Below, piece by piece: positions 1 through 8,997 of a stretch of DNA of 64,000 nucleotides (position 1 is the stretch's first letter; the number at the start of each line of letters is the position of its first letter). Below the pieces are notes generated by a model. It searched no databases, was not told where the DNA came from, and saw only the letters and a program-made list of their open reading frames with translations. The DNA is from Halobacillus massiliensis (GTDB lineage Bacteria; Bacillota; Bacilli; Bacillales; Halobacillaceae): NCBI RefSeq assembly GCF_900166625.1, contig NZ_LT800499.1:3305676-3369675 (forward strand), read 5' to 3'. Position numbers and translations under genes: made by a program.

Positions 1-725
1 CCCTGTGGAATTTGGCGTTTGTGTTCACTTTTATTGTGCAGATTTTGTAAGGTTTCTTCGTCTTCTGAACTAATATTTTCTCCTCTTAGAAAGGCATCAA
101 TCGCATTGTATGTGATTCCCATTTCTTCTTCATCGGACTGCCCTTCCCAAAGTTCTGCACTCGGTTTCTTATTAATGACATCTTCAGTGACACCAAGGTA
201 TTCCGCCATTTCCCGTACTTCTTCTTTCCTCATGTTAATAAGGGGCACCAGATCTACTCCCCCATCACCGTATTTAGTGAAATATCCCGTATAGTCTTCC
301 GCTGCATTATCCGTTCCGACTACTAAGTAATTGTAATTCTGTGCCACAGCATAGAGGGTGCTCATTCTCATCCGCGCCTGCAGATTGGCGCTTCTCAGCT
401 GAGCCGTTTCCTCATTCCAATCTCCTTTTTCTTGAAGCTGCTTTTGAATCTCGGCATATGTGGCCTGAAATCCATCGGTCAATTCAATTCCGACATATTC
501 AAGTCCGGCCCCCTCTACAACGGCCAGGGCATCATCCTGCTCCTCTACGGTTTTATTAATCGGAAGCAGCACTCCTATGGAATTATCGGGAAACGCCTTT
601 TTAATTAAGTAAGCGACAACTGCGGAATCTATCCCTCCGCTTATTCCTACCAGTGCTCCATCCGCTCCTGCGTTCTCTATTTTATCCTGAAGCCAGGAGA
701 CTAAGTAATCTACTCGTTTCTCCAT
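1..725 (-). CDS. nadE: NH3-dependent NAD+ synthetase, C-terminus cut by window edge
   Basis: Makes NAD from deamido-NAD, ATP and ammonia in the cytosol. 241 codons are visible and the frame stays open at base 1, so the last residues lie outside. The ATP-pyrophosphatase P-loop SGGIDS is at residues 29-34, and a TKYGDGGVDLVPL segment follows in the second half. No glutaminase domain precedes it, so this is the ammonia-dependent form. The short N-terminus ahead of the P-loop resembles the ~245-aa clostridial/archaeal type rather than the ~272-aa B. subtilis NadE (family knowledge). Start ATG at 723-725 follows a GAGAGGGG ribosome site. It is divergent from bshB2. Confidence 0.9.
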   Translation of the reverse strand, partial: MEKRVDYLVSWLQDKIENAGADGALVGISGGIDSAVVAYLIKKAFPDNSIGVLLPINKTVEEQDDALAVVEGAGLEYVGIELTDGFQATYAEIQKQLQEKGDWNEETAQLRSANLQARMRMSTLYAVAQNYNYLVVGTDNAAEDYTGYFTKYGDGGVDLVPLINMRKEEVREMAEYLGVTEDVINKKPSAELWEGQSDEEEMGITYNAIDAFLRGENISSEDEETLQNLHNKSEHKRQIPQ

Positions 726-913
726 TATCTTACCCCTCTCTTATTATGCTAAATGTACAGGCTGCTACCTTTGGCCCTGCCCTTTACTATATGTTCCTGA
801 AAAATTCTCCCAATAAACCTCTAACCCTTGGAAACATAATCAAATGACTTTTCATAGAAAGAAATATACGGGATAATGAAAGATAAGATCGATCGGTCAA
901 GGAGGAATTACAA

Positions 914-1594
914 ATGATTGAACAAGAAGATCGCGTGCTCGTTATTTTTCCGCATCCGGATGATGAAGCCTTCGGGGTGTCTGGAACGATCACTTCATAT
1001 ATAAAAGCAGGAACACCAGTGACATATGCCTGCCTAACCCTCGGTGAAATGGGCAGAAATCTTGGCATGCCACCTTTTGCCACTCGTGAAAGCCTGCCTG
1101 AAATCAGGCGCAAAGAACTTCTGAAAGCGGCTGAAGCGATGGGGCTTGAAGATTTACGAATGATGGGCCTTCGTGACAAAACTCTCGAATTCGAAGACGA
1201 TAATAAAATGAAACAACTTGTTGCTGACTTAATCAGTGAATTAAATCCATCCTTAATTATTAGCTTTTATCCAGGCTATGCGGTTCATCCTGATCATGAA
1301 GCAACAGCCAGAGCCGTTGTGGCAGCATTAAAAGAAATTGACCCGCCTCAACGTCCGAAATTCCACGCTGTCGCTTTCGCCAATAATACAGAAGAGGATC
1401 TTGGAGAACCCGATGTGATACACGATATACGTCATGTCCAAGAAGAAAAGCTTAACACGATGAGGGCGCATATATCGCAGACCGCTCGCATGCTGGAAAT
1501 GCTGGATGAAGGCATAAAAAATAATGACCCTGAAGCAATGCAGTGGGTTACTTTCGAAAGATTCTACACGTTTAATTATAACGAGCTGGCCTAA
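914..1594 (+). CDS. bshB2: Bacillithiol biosynthesis deacetylase BshB2
   Basis: Zinc-dependent LmbE/PIG-L-family deacetylase that removes the acetyl group of GlcNAc-malate in bacillithiol synthesis, or acts on bacillithiol S-conjugates. The zinc motif PHPDDE is at residues 13-18 and a second HPDH motif lies near residues 125-128. The 226-aa length fits B. subtilis YojG (BshB2, about 220 aa). An AAGGAGGAATT ribosome site sits 5 nt before the ATG. In B. subtilis a small yojF gene usually follows; here a lipoprotein gene follows instead. The product name rests on sequence resemblance; separation from the BshB1 paralogue is likely but not certain. Confidence 0.88.
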   Translation: MIEQEDRVLVIFPHPDDEAFGVSGTITSYIKAGTPVTYACLTLGEMGRNLGMPPFATRESLPEIRRKELLKAAEAMGLEDLRMMGLRDKTLEFEDDNKMKQLVADLISELNPSLIISFYPGYAVHPDHEATARAVVAALKEIDPPQRPKFHAVAFANNTEEDLGEPDVIHDIRHVQEEKLNTMRAHISQTARMLEMLDEGIKNNDPEAMQWVTFERFYTFNYNELA

Positions 1595-1610
1595 ATGGCC
1601 GGCTTTTTTT
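1585..1610 (+). terminator. Rho-independent terminator of bshB2
   Basis: A GCTGGCC/GGCCGGC stem is followed by seven T. The bshB2 stop codon TAA lies inside the loop, so termination begins within the coding end. Confidence 0.85.
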
Positions 1611-1696
1611 AAGTTCATAAAATCGACCATAGGATAAAACTCCCTTTTCATGGTAATCTATTGATATAGTTGAACTATTTAAAGGAGCTTTTGTAT

Positions 1697-2455
1697 ATGC
1701 GAAAAGTTATTTTTTTACTGATCATATCCATAGTATTATCCGCTTGCGGCACGACTGAAAATGAAGAAAAGAATGAGACGATTGCGGAAGACGAACTTTT
1801 TAATCCGGAAGTCGAGGTTAAGTTTGAAGAAGAGCCGTTACCCGTTGGAGAAGAAGCAGCAGTACAAGCTGTTGTCACCTCCAATGACACAGTCATCGAG
1901 GATGCCGATTACGTGAAGTTTGAAATATGGAATGATGCTGATGGACAGGATTCCTCGGAAACTATTGAGGCTGAACATACGGGAAATGGGGTTTATGAAA
2001 TCTCCTATTCCTTTGAGAAACCCGGTAACTATCAAGTAATTGCACACACTCAGGCTCGAAATATTCATACAATGCCTCAAGTTGAAGTACAAGCAGGCAG
2101 TGATGATGAAGCTGCTGCTCATTCCCATGATAATGAAGATCAGAACCATGACCATGGTGAAGGGGAATACAGTGCTGCTTTGGAATCTGAGGAATATACA
2201 AGCGGAGAATCTTCTGAGTTATCAGCTCTAATTGAAAGAAAAAATGAAGCTTTTAATGATGCGGAAGTAACTTTCGAAATCATTTCAGACCAATTAGATA
2301 AAAATGAATTTATCGAAGCGCAGGAACAGGAAAGTGGAAAGTATTCCGCACAGTACGAGTTTCCGTCTGCTGGAGACTATACAGTGAATATCCATTACGA
2401 GAAGCCTGATGAAGAGATTCATGGACATAAGGAAATACCTGTAATTATAAAATAA
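1697..2455 (+). CDS. Lipoprotein with two YtkA/FixH-like domains and a His-rich linker
   Basis: Predicted membrane-anchored lipoprotein facing the outside. The ATG at 1697 is chosen because AAAGGAG lies 9 nt upstream; an upstream in-frame start at 1670 lacks one. A signal peptide ends in lipobox LSAC with Cys at residue 17. Two beta-rich segments of about 90-100 residues (near 30-125 and 150-250) resemble each other: each has a pattern of E-x-G-x-Y ending in a GNYQV/GDYTV strand, as in YtkA-like domains (PF13115). Between them is a His/Asp-rich linker (HSHDNEDQNHDHG) that could bind Cu or Zn. The exact role is unknown; a metal-handling role is inference from the linker. Confidence 0.75.
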   Translation: MRKVIFLLIISIVLSACGTTENEEKNETIAEDELFNPEVEVKFEEEPLPVGEEAAVQAVVTSNDTVIEDADYVKFEIWNDADGQDSSETIEAEHTGNGVYEISYSFEKPGNYQVIAHTQARNIHTMPQVEVQAGSDDEAAAHSHDNEDQNHDHGEGEYSAALESEEYTSGESSELSALIERKNEAFNDAEVTFEIISDQLDKNEFIEAQEQESGKYSAQYEFPSAGDYTVNIHYEKPDEEIHGHKEIPVIIK

Positions 2456-2512
2456 CCCTGATCGGATGCTCTCCATGATGCTTCTTTAATTCTCACTTAA
2501 ACAAGAAAGAGA

Positions 2513-2604
2513 GTTCCGTTTACCGTGATATAAAAAAACGTGCCGAGGGAAATAGCTCGCTTTCCCCCGGCACTTTATGTTTATTAAAGTAAAGAAACAT
2601 TGGA
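2513..2604. repeat. Intergenic palindromic repeat, shortened type I copy (A1)
   Basis: Begins with GTTCCGTTTACC and ends near TAAAGAAAC. It keeps the outer stem and the CTCGCTTTCC core, but the central ~80 bp of full copies is missing. It is joined to copy A2 by a spacer that also occurs between copies C2 and C3. Confidence 0.75.
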
Positions 2605-2647
2605 ATAGCGAGGACAAATCTGATAGAAAGTTGAAGGAATTTCCCTT

Positions 2648-2816
2648 GTTCCGTTTACCGTGATAAAGAGGGGCGGGCCTGGGGAAACGACTCGCTTTCC
2701 ATGGGCGAACGGTGAGCTTCCTCGGGCTTTGCCCTCCGGGATCTCCCCCTGTTCTATCCTCCCATAGGAGTCTCGCCGTTTCCCCTGTCCCTTTATGTTT
2801 TTTAGAGTAACGGAAC
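2648..2816. repeat. Intergenic palindromic repeat, full type I copy (A2)
   Basis: 169 bp bounded by GTTCCGTTTACC and TAACGGAAC, an imperfect terminal inverted repeat. Nested arms can pair: GGGGAAACG with CGTTTCCCC, GAACGGTGAG with CTCCCCCTGTTC, and GGGC with GCCC around a TTT loop. Open frames across it are by-products of the repeat. Confidence 0.85.
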
Positions 2817-2866
2817 ATTGAGTAAGAGAAGACTATTTCCTTTAGAGCGGTTACTGAAACTACAGC

Positions 2867-3030
2867 GTTCCGTTTATACCATCAACAGTAAAGAGGCTGG
2901 GAAATGGCGAGACTCCTGCAGGGAGATAGAGCTAAGGTGAGATCCGCGAGTGCAACGAGCTAGCTCACCAGCTCCCCGCGGAAAGCGAGTCATTTCCCAG
3001 CCGCTTTTCTCTTACTACAGATAACGGAAC
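2867..3030. repeat. Intergenic palindromic repeat, type II copy (A3)
   Basis: 164 bp from GTTCCGTTTATACC to TAACGGAAC. The core GGCTGGGAAATGGCGAGACT pairs with AGCGAGTCATTTCCCAGCC, and GGTGAG with CTCACC. It carries the GAGACTCCTGCAGGGAGATA block that type I copies carry in the opposite sense. It lies 50 bp after A2. Confidence 0.85.
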
Positions 3031-3102
3031 CGCCTTTTCCTTATTAAAAGTTAAGATAAACGAAGGGAAATAACAGCACTCAATATTTCTATCTCTTCAA
3101 AT

Positions 3103-3136
3103 AAAAAAACGAGCCGATCATCGGCTCGTTTTTTTA
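3103..3136 (-). terminator. Terminator of typA
   Basis: ACGAGCCGA/TCGGCTCGT stem flanked by A7 and T7, so it can act on both strands. It sits directly after the typA stop. Confidence 0.85.
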
Positions 3137-4978
3137 TTAAAGCTCAGCGTTTTGTAACTTTTTCTTCTTCGCTGCTTTCTCACGTTCATTTTTATTTAGA
3201 TATTTTTTACGAAGACGAACACTTTCTGGTGTTACTTCGCAGTACTCATCATCATCAAGATATTCGATCGCTTCTTCAAGCGTCATCTTGCGGGTTTTCT
3301 TAATGGTACTTGTATTATCTTTAGTGGCAGAGCGCACGTTAGTTAAGTGCTTCTCTTTCGTAATATTAACAGTTAAGTCGTTATCACGGTTGTGCTCGCC
3401 AACAATCATTCCTTCATACACTTCTGTACCAGGCTCCACGAAAATTGTTCCCCTGTCCTCCAGGTTCATAATTCCGTAAGTGGATGCTTTTCCTTTATCA
3501 AGGGAAACAAGTACTCCCTGGCGGCGGCCGCCCACCTGTCCTTGAGCAAGGGGAGCGTATCCGTCAAATGTGTGGTTTAAAATTCCATAACCACGTGTCT
3601 GTGTCATAAATTCAGTAGAGTAGCCAATTAGACCACGAGATGGCACGAGGAATTCAAGACGCACTTGACCGTTTCCGTCGTTAACCATATCCTGCATCTC
3701 GCCTTTACGGATACCGATTGATTCCATAACAGCTCCCTGATATTCTTCAGGTGTGTCGATTTGAACGCGCTCTACCGGCTCACAAGTTACACCATCGATT
3801 TCTTTAAGAATAACTTTCGGCTTGGAAAGCTGAAGCTCAAATCCTTCACGGCGCATATTCTCTACAAGAATAGATAGGTGAAGTTCGCCACGTCCTGAAA
3901 CAGTAAAGGCATCCGGTGAATCTGTTGGATCCACTCGAAGACTTACGTCTGTCTCAAGCTGTGTTAAAAGACGCTCTTCAATTTGACGTGACGTAACATA
4001 TTTACCTTCACGGCCGGCAAACGGACTATTATTAACAAGGAACGTCATTTGAAGAGTAGGCTCATCAATACGCGGGATTTCCATCGCTTCCTGATTGTCT
4101 GGAGGACATACAGTTTCACCAACGTTAATATCTTCCATTCCAGCCAGGGCAATGATATCGCCGGATTGAGCTTCTTGAATCTCAATCCGCTTAAGACCGA
4201 TAAAACCAAACAGCTTAGAAACACGGAAGTTTTTCACAGAGCCGTCTTTCTTCATAAGAGAAACCTGCTGTCCTACTTTAATACTTCCACGGAATACACG
4301 ACCTACCCCAATACGTCCAAGGTAGTCATTGTAATCCAGCAGTGTCACCTGAAATTGTAAAGGCTCTTCCTTCGTATCTTCAGGGGCAGGAATATTGTTC
4401 ATGATCAGCTTAAAGATCGGATCCATCGTTTTTTCCTGATCCTCTGGCTCGTCGCCAGAAGTACCATTTAAGGCAGAAGCGTAAACAACCGGGAAATCAA
4501 GCTGCTCGTCATCCGCACCAAGTTCGATAAATAAGTCAAGAACCTCATCCACTACTTCCTCAGGACGGGCATTCGGGCGGTCAATCTTGTTTAAAACTAC
4601 AACAGGCGTCAGTTTCTGTTCTAATGCTTTTTTCAGAACAAAACGAGTCTGCGGCATACATCCTTCATATGCATCAACAACTAAGAGTACTCCGTCTACC
4701 ATTTTAAGGATACGTTCTACCTCGCCGCCAAAGTCGGCGTGTCCCGGTGTATCCAAAATGTTAATCCGCGCATCGTTATAATTGATCGCAGTATTTTTCG
4801 CTAAAATTGTAATACCGCGTTCTTTTTCCAAATCATTAGAATCCATAGCCCGCTCATCCACATGCTCGTTATCACGGAATGTTCCAGAATAGTGAAGCAT
4901 CTGGTCAACTAACGTTGTTTTTCCGTGGTCTACGTGTGCGATGATGGCGATATTCCGAATATCATTTCTGTGTTGCAT
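3137..4978 (-). CDS. typA: Ribosome-associated GTPase TypA/BipA
   Basis: Translation-factor-family GTPase that binds the 70S ribosome and affects stress growth and ribosome assembly. G1 is AHVDHGKTT at residues 14-22, and DTPGHADF (G3) and NKID (G4) follow. EF-Tu domain II, EF-G-like domain III/V and the BipA-specific C-terminal domain follow in order. Length is 613 aa, as usual for the family. The ATG at 4978 is preferred over an in-frame TTG at 5005 because AGAGGTG precedes it and the family begins close to [18 protein letters not shown] lysine-rich C-terminal tail is normal. Single-gene unit with its own promoter and terminator. Confidence 0.96.
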   Translation of the reverse strand: MQHRNDIRNIAIIAHVDHGKTTLVDQMLHYSGTFRDNEHVDERAMDSNDLEKERGITILAKNTAINYNDARINILDTPGHADFGGEVERILKMVDGVLLVVDAYEGCMPQTRFVLKKALEQKLTPVVVLNKIDRPNARPEEVVDEVLDLFIELGADDEQLDFPVVYASALNGTSGDEPEDQEKTMDPIFKLIMNNIPAPEDTKEEPLQFQVTLLDYNDYLGRIGVGRVFRGSIKVGQQVSLMKKDGSVKNFRVSKLFGFIGLKRIEIQEAQSGDIIALAGMEDINVGETVCPPDNQEAMEIPRIDEPTLQMTFLVNNSPFAGREGKYVTSRQIEERLLTQLETDVSLRVDPTDSPDAFTVSGRGELHLSILVENMRREGFELQLSKPKVILKEIDGVTCEPVERVQIDTPEEYQGAVMESIGIRKGEMQDMVNDGNGQVRLEFLVPSRGLIGYSTEFMTQTRGYGILNHTFDGYAPLAQGQVGGRRQGVLVSLDKGKASTYGIMNLEDRGTIFVEPGTEVYEGMIVGEHNRDNDLTVNITKEKHLTNVRSATKDNTSTIKKTRKMTLEEAIEYLDDDEYCEVTPESVRLRKKYLNKNEREKAAKKKKLQNAEL

Positions 4979-5018
4979 GAAGCACACACCTCTTTCAGAT
5001 TGCAATTATTCAACTTAC

Positions 5019-5047
5019 CTAGTATAACATATTTCATACATTGTCAA
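5019..5047 (-). promoter_or_regulatory. Candidate SigmaA promoter of typA
   Basis: On the minus strand TTGACA is followed after 17 nt by TACTAG, or after 15 nt by TATACT, about 40 nt upstream of the typA start. Confidence 0.6.
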
Positions 5048-5185
5048 TAGCTAGAATGGACATAACTAGCATATTTTACACATTTCTTAATAAATCATCG
5101 CTATACACCGCTTTCGCTTGCGGATAAATCCTTGTACAATAGAATCACTTGTATTGACGCACGTAAGGAAAGGAAGAGAGCACAA

Positions 5186-6115
5186 ATGAAGACGAGAAGG
5201 CTGGGAGAATGGCTGGAGATAACCATTCCAATGAAATGGGAAGGTTTTACGATCGAGCGGATTATGAAAAAAGAATGGAATGTGCCGCGCAAACTTCTTC
5301 ATAAGTTTCGCACGGAAAAGATGGTTACGCTTAATGGGGTTTCAAAGCATTGGAAACAGACGACAGTACAAAGCGGAGAAACACTTAGGGTAAGGGTTTT
5401 TGAGCCGCAGCCGCTTCAGGTTACTCCTTCCTATATTGATATCGATGTCGTGTACGAAGACGATCACCTGCTTGTAGTGAATAAACCAGTGGGCATGTTT
5501 ACCCACCCCAGCCAGCCGGAACAGTCGGACACATTAGTAAATGCGGTCGCTTTCTATTTTCAAATGAACGGGTTTGAAGCTTCGCCTAAATACGTTCACA
5601 GACTGGACCGTGATACGTCAGGCGCCGTCCTATTCGCGAAACACGATTTAGCCATTGCCATGCTTGGCGAGCAATTAAAGAAACGGGATATCCAGCGAAC
5701 CTACATTGCCTGGGTGGAAGGGAAAATTAAGCCTTCACATGGGACAATTAATGAGCCAATTGGCAAAGACAGACACCATGCAGTGAGACGCAGGGTGTCA
5801 CAAGGCGGCCAGGAAGCCGAAACTTCTTATAGCCTGCTTCATTATGAAAGTGCTGAAAATGCCAGTCTGATTAAGCTTCAATTAAAAAGCGGACGAACCC
5901 ACCAGATCCGAGTACACATGAGCTATATCGGATATCCTCTTTTGGGAGATGAATTATATGGCGGTAAAAAGAATTTGAGTGGACATCAAGCCCTGCATGG
6001 AGCAAAGCTTGCTTTCATCCATCCATTTACAGAGGAAAAAGTCGAATGTCTGGCCATGCCTGGAGGTACTTCTATTTTTAAACCAGAACATGTCCGCTTG
6101 CTTGAGCAGCGGTAA
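5186..6115 (+). CDS. RluA-family pseudouridine synthase
   Basis: Isomerises uridine to pseudouridine in rRNA or tRNA. The catalytic motif HRLDRDTSG holds the nucleophilic Asp near residue 143. The RTHQIRVHM motif near 235-243 and the GDELYGG segment are typical of the RluA/RluC/RluD family. A short S4-like N-terminal part (residues ~25-70) precedes the catalytic domain. The ATG at 5186 follows GGAAAGGAAGAG; an earlier in-frame TTG at 5132 lacks a site. Length of 309 aa fits B. subtilis YhcT/YjbO/YlyB paralogues; which one is not clear. Solitary, with a hairpin after it. Confidence 0.88.
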   Translation: MKTRRLGEWLEITIPMKWEGFTIERIMKKEWNVPRKLLHKFRTEKMVTLNGVSKHWKQTTVQSGETLRVRVFEPQPLQVTPSYIDIDVVYEDDHLLVVNKPVGMFTHPSQPEQSDTLVNAVAFYFQMNGFEASPKYVHRLDRDTSGAVLFAKHDLAIAMLGEQLKKRDIQRTYIAWVEGKIKPSHGTINEPIGKDRHHAVRRRVSQGGQEAETSYSLLHYESAENASLIKLQLKSGRTHQIRVHMSYIGYPLLGDELYGGKKNLSGHQALHGAKLAFIHPFTEEKVECLAMPGGTSIFKPEHVRLLEQR

Positions 6116-6133
6116 TAAGTTTTTCTAAAAATT

Positions 6134-6161
6134 AAGGAGCTGCTATGATGGCAGCTCCTTA
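6134..6161. terminator. Bidirectional terminator between the RluA-family gene and the pterin dehydratase
   Basis: AAGGAGCTGC/GCAGCTCCTT stem with a 7-nt loop. On the minus strand it is followed by AATTTTT; on the plus strand the T run is weak. Confidence 0.65.
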
Positions 6162-6180
6162 GTCTTTAGAATTATATTTT

Positions 6181-6477
6181 CTATTTATATCGCTCATACA
6201 CTTCATCATAATGACCCGCACATTTCAAATCGAGATAGGTCAACCCTTTTGCATTCCATGAAGTCAGTTTCAACGTCACCATTTTATAATCGATGCTGAT
6301 AAACGGATGATGCTGGATGTCCTCAGAGTAAGCAGCAATTTTATTTACAAACTCAATTCCTGTTAAAAACTCCTTAAACCGATATCTTTTCACAATAAAT
6401 TTTTCCTCTTCAAGCTTCCATCCATTCAGCTCATTTACACGACTCTGTATCTCTTGCTCAGGAATTCTTTCTTCCAA
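6181..6477 (-). CDS. 4a-hydroxytetrahydrobiopterin dehydratase (PCD/PhhB)
   Basis: Dehydrates 4a-carbinolamine pterin, recycling the cofactor of aromatic hydroxylases; in bacteria without these, a role in molybdopterin or folate metabolism has been proposed. The 98-aa protein has the PCD signature: E-D-I-Q-H-H-P, then Tyr five residues later, Trp after nine more, and Asp after eight more. In this subfamily Trp stands where others have the third active-site His. The TTG start at 6477 directly follows the pepF stop codon (TAATTG), and its GGAGGG ribosome site lies within the last pepF codons, so translation is probably coupled. Confidence 0.85.
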   Translation of the reverse strand: MEERIPEQEIQSRVNELNGWKLEEEKFIVKRYRFKEFLTGIEFVNKIAAYSEDIQHHPFISIDYKMVTLKLTSWNAKGLTYLDLKCAGHYDEVYERYK

Positions 6478-8277
6478 TTATAGACCCTCCTCACTTCTTA
6501 GTTTTTCACTTAGTTCCATAAACTCTTCTACGTCTTTTATACAAAGCTTCAGTGCTTCTTCCCAGAATTCTGTCTGCGTCAGATCGGCTCCTAAATGTTT
6601 ATCTGCAAGCTCTTCCACTGTCATCCTCCCTGTATCCTGAAGCAGTGAAATGTAGCTGTCTTCAAAGGCTGTTCCCTCTTTTACAGCAATGGCATATAAA
6701 CCTAGACTGAAAAGGTAGCCAAACGTATACGGAAAATTGTAAAAAGGTACTCCGGTAATATGAAAATGCAGCTTGGACGCCCAGAAGGTCGGATCATATT
6801 CTTCCAATGCGCCCCTGTAAGCTTCATCCTGAGCTTCAATCATTAACTCGTTCAATCGTTCTGTTGAAACCGCTCCCTCTTTTCTTTCTTCATAAAAACG
6901 TGTTTCAAATAAGAAGCGTGCGTGGATATTCATGAAAAAAGAGACACTTCGCTGTACTTTATCCTCAAGCAGCACGAATCGTTCCTTGTCATTTGAAGTA
7001 CTTTTAACGGCGGCGTCAGAGACAATGGTTTCAGCAAAGGTTGAAGCTGTTTCAGCAACATTCATTGCATATCCCTGATTAAAGATAGCCATATCATTCA
7101 TCACATGCTGGTGATAGGCGTGTCCTAATTCATGAGCCAGTGTCGCCACATTAGAGAGAGTTCCGGAATATGTCATAAAAATTCTCGTTTCCTTACTATG
7201 AGGAAAGCTCGTACAAAATCCACCCGGCCTTTTTCCCGGCCGGTCTTCTGCTTCAATCCAGCTCTTTTCAAAAGCCAGCTTTGTAAAATCAGCCAGCTTT
7301 GGACTAAACGACCGGAAATGATCAATGATAAATTGAGCACCTGTCTGATAGTCCATCATCTCTTCTGATTTCGCAATGGGGGCGTGAATATCAAAGAAGC
7401 TGAGTTTCTCTACTCCGATCCATTTTGCCTTTTCCTTAAAAAATTCCAGATAGTCAGACTTATATTTATTAATCGCCGTCCACATGGCCTGCAAAGTCTT
7501 TTCACTCATTCTATTATAGTCAAGCGGCTCTTTTAACGGGCTTTCCCACCCCCGGTGCTTATATGTCTGAAGGCGAAACCCAGCTAAATGGTTCAATGTT
7601 TCTGTAAACAAATCAGTTTGAGAGCCCCAGGCCTCCTGCCACTTCTCAAACATTTCCTTTCTCACTTCTCGATCTCCGTCATTAAGCTTATTGGAGGCTT
7701 GTCCCACTGACATTTCCTCCCCATTGTAATGAACGCTCATCCTGCCGACAATGGCGTCATACATTTGTCCCCAGCCATGATAGCCGTCAACAGCCAGGTT
7801 ATTGATCATAGATTCCTGCTCAAGCGAGAGCTTTTCTTTCGCCTTCTCCCGGCGTTCGTCAAGCACGAACGCTACTTCACTGATATTCGGCTCATTTAAT
7901 AGTGTTTTCCAAATGTTCTCTTCCGTTTTTAAAAGCTTCTGATCAATTTCAGTTTGAATATTTTTGTAACGTGCCGTCATTTCACTTCTTCTCGTCACCC
8001 ATTTTTGCGCTTGCTTGTCTCCCACATTTTGTGCAGAAAGACAGCTTGCGAATGCTCCAAATTCGCCGAGTCTTTTTACAACATCCTGTGAGTGATTGAT
8101 CACTTCTTTAAGATCCTTTGTCTGTTCTGGACTCTTTGGATACGAGAATCTGCTGACTCTCTCCTGAAGATTTTCAATCCGCTCATTCAAATCTTTCACA
8201 TACTCTTCCAATTCTTTGGAATGGCTGCCTCCGCTGAAAATGCTGTCAAGGTCCCAGGTAAGCTTGTATTCTTTCAT
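6478..8277 (-). CDS. M3-family oligoendopeptidase (PepF-like)
   Basis: Cytosolic zinc metallopeptidase that trims short peptides. The zinc motif AHELGHAYH (HExxH) is near residue 383, and the third ligand Glu lies in NVAETASTFAE about 28 residues on. The 599-aa length and overall sequence match the pepF/M3 family (TIGR02290) rather than the longer ~670-aa PepF1. The ATG at 8277 follows AGGAG about 10 nt upstream. It is the first gene of a two-gene unit with the pterin dehydratase. A regulatory link between the two is not evident beyond coupling. Confidence 0.92.
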   Translation of the reverse strand: MKEYKLTWDLDSIFSGGSHSKELEEYVKDLNERIENLQERVSRFSYPKSPEQTKDLKEVINHSQDVVKRLGEFGAFASCLSAQNVGDKQAQKWVTRRSEMTARYKNIQTEIDQKLLKTEENIWKTLLNEPNISEVAFVLDERREKAKEKLSLEQESMINNLAVDGYHGWGQMYDAIVGRMSVHYNGEEMSVGQASNKLNDGDREVRKEMFEKWQEAWGSQTDLFTETLNHLAGFRLQTYKHRGWESPLKEPLDYNRMSEKTLQAMWTAINKYKSDYLEFFKEKAKWIGVEKLSFFDIHAPIAKSEEMMDYQTGAQFIIDHFRSFSPKLADFTKLAFEKSWIEAEDRPGKRPGGFCTSFPHSKETRIFMTYSGTLSNVATLAHELGHAYHQHVMNDMAIFNQGYAMNVAETASTFAETIVSDAAVKSTSNDKERFVLLEDKVQRSVSFFMNIHARFLFETRFYEERKEGAVSTERLNELMIEAQDEAYRGALEEYDPTFWASKLHFHITGVPFYNFPYTFGYLFSLGLYAIAVKEGTAFEDSYISLLQDTGRMTVEELADKHLGADLTQTEFWEEALKLCIKDVEEFMELSEKLRSEEGL

Positions 8278-8427
8278 ATGAAATGTCAGCTCCTATCATC
8301 AGCTTGTATAATCGCTATTTTTATTGTATCAAAGATTTCCAGCATTCTGCTAATACAGTTAAACCCTTCCCCTTTTTAACGCTTTGCACTACTATAATAG
8401 TATAGAGACTGAAAGGAAGTGAAAGTA

Positions 8428-8784
8428 ATGAGATATAACAGACAGGAAAGCTTACGGTATACCTTCGGCCATCCTCCCGAAGCTTCCTTTACGATTCTCG
8501 ATGCAGAAGATTTTGACCTTGTCTCCACTATGGGAAAAGGGTCTATTCTAAACATGAGTCCTAATGGAATGCTTCTTGCCACAGACCTTAAGCTTCCTGT
8601 AAACCAGAAAATTCAGCTGCTTATCGAAACGACTCTTTTCAATCAGCACTCTCTTATATGTAAAGCAGAGATTGTCTGGGCAAAACCATGGGGATCCAAA
8701 TCTCATTACGGTCTGCAGCTGCTTGATGATAAACGCGACCAAATTATAAAAATTCTTAAAGATATTAATAAAACAGAGAAATAG
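8428..8784 (+). CDS. PilZ-domain protein
   Basis: 118-aa single-domain protein. The ATG at 8428 has AAAGGAAG 8 nt upstream; an in-frame GTG at 8419 overlaps that site. PilZ domains bind cyclic di-GMP through RxxxR near the N-terminus and [DN]xSxxG. Here NMSPNG is present, but the arginine motif reads NRQESLR, with Gln where the second Arg of RRExxR would be, so binding may be weak or lost. The second half has the usual beta-barrel and a closing helix. Divergent from pepF; no flagellar or cellulose genes nearby. Confidence 0.75.
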   Translation: MRYNRQESLRYTFGHPPEASFTILDAEDFDLVSTMGKGSILNMSPNGMLLATDLKLPVNQKIQLLIETTLFNQHSLICKAEIVWAKPWGSKSHYGLQLLDDKRDQIIKILKDINKTEK

Positions 8785-8791
8785 TCCGATT

Positions 8792-8834
8792 AAAAAAGCT
8801 GGATGAGAAAGCATCTCTCGTCGGCTTTTTTCTT
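8792..8834 (+). terminator. Terminator after the PilZ gene
   Basis: Imperfect AAAAAAGC...GAGA / TCTC...GGCTTTTTT hairpin ending in a T run. Confidence 0.7.
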
Positions 8835-8916
8835 TTAGAAACAGGGTATCCCATCGTTTTTTAAATTATTGTTAAGCATGGCTTCCCTATTTTTTGAAAA
8901 TTCACCTAAATCCTAG

Positions 8917-8959
8917 TTGTTTTATATCCATTTTATGTTACAATGGTTTTGTAACATAA
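8917..8959 (+). promoter_or_regulatory. SigmaA-like promoter overlapped by an inverted repeat
   Basis: TTGTTT, 16 nt, TACAAT (8939-8944). The -10 box lies within a 9-bp perfect inverted repeat TTATGTTAC-N9-GTAACATAA (8933-8959). A second GTTAC...GTAAC pair follows at 8973-8997. The layout suggests a repressor or activator site; the protein is unknown. Confidence 0.55.
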
Positions 8960-8997
8960 TTGAAACATTAAAGTTACATAAACGAAATACTTGTAAC

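Noticed and set aside
787-1179. 130-codon minus-strand frame over bshB2
   Set aside because: Lies antisense to a well supported gene, has no ribosome site, and its composition follows the complementary codons.
2486-2818. 110-codon frame across repeat cluster A
   Set aside because: Produced by GC-rich palindromic repeats; similar frames appear in every cluster without conserved starts.
2513-3030. CRISPR array
   Set aside because: Units are palindromic, about 165 bp, few and separated by related spacers; no cas gene or short direct repeats.
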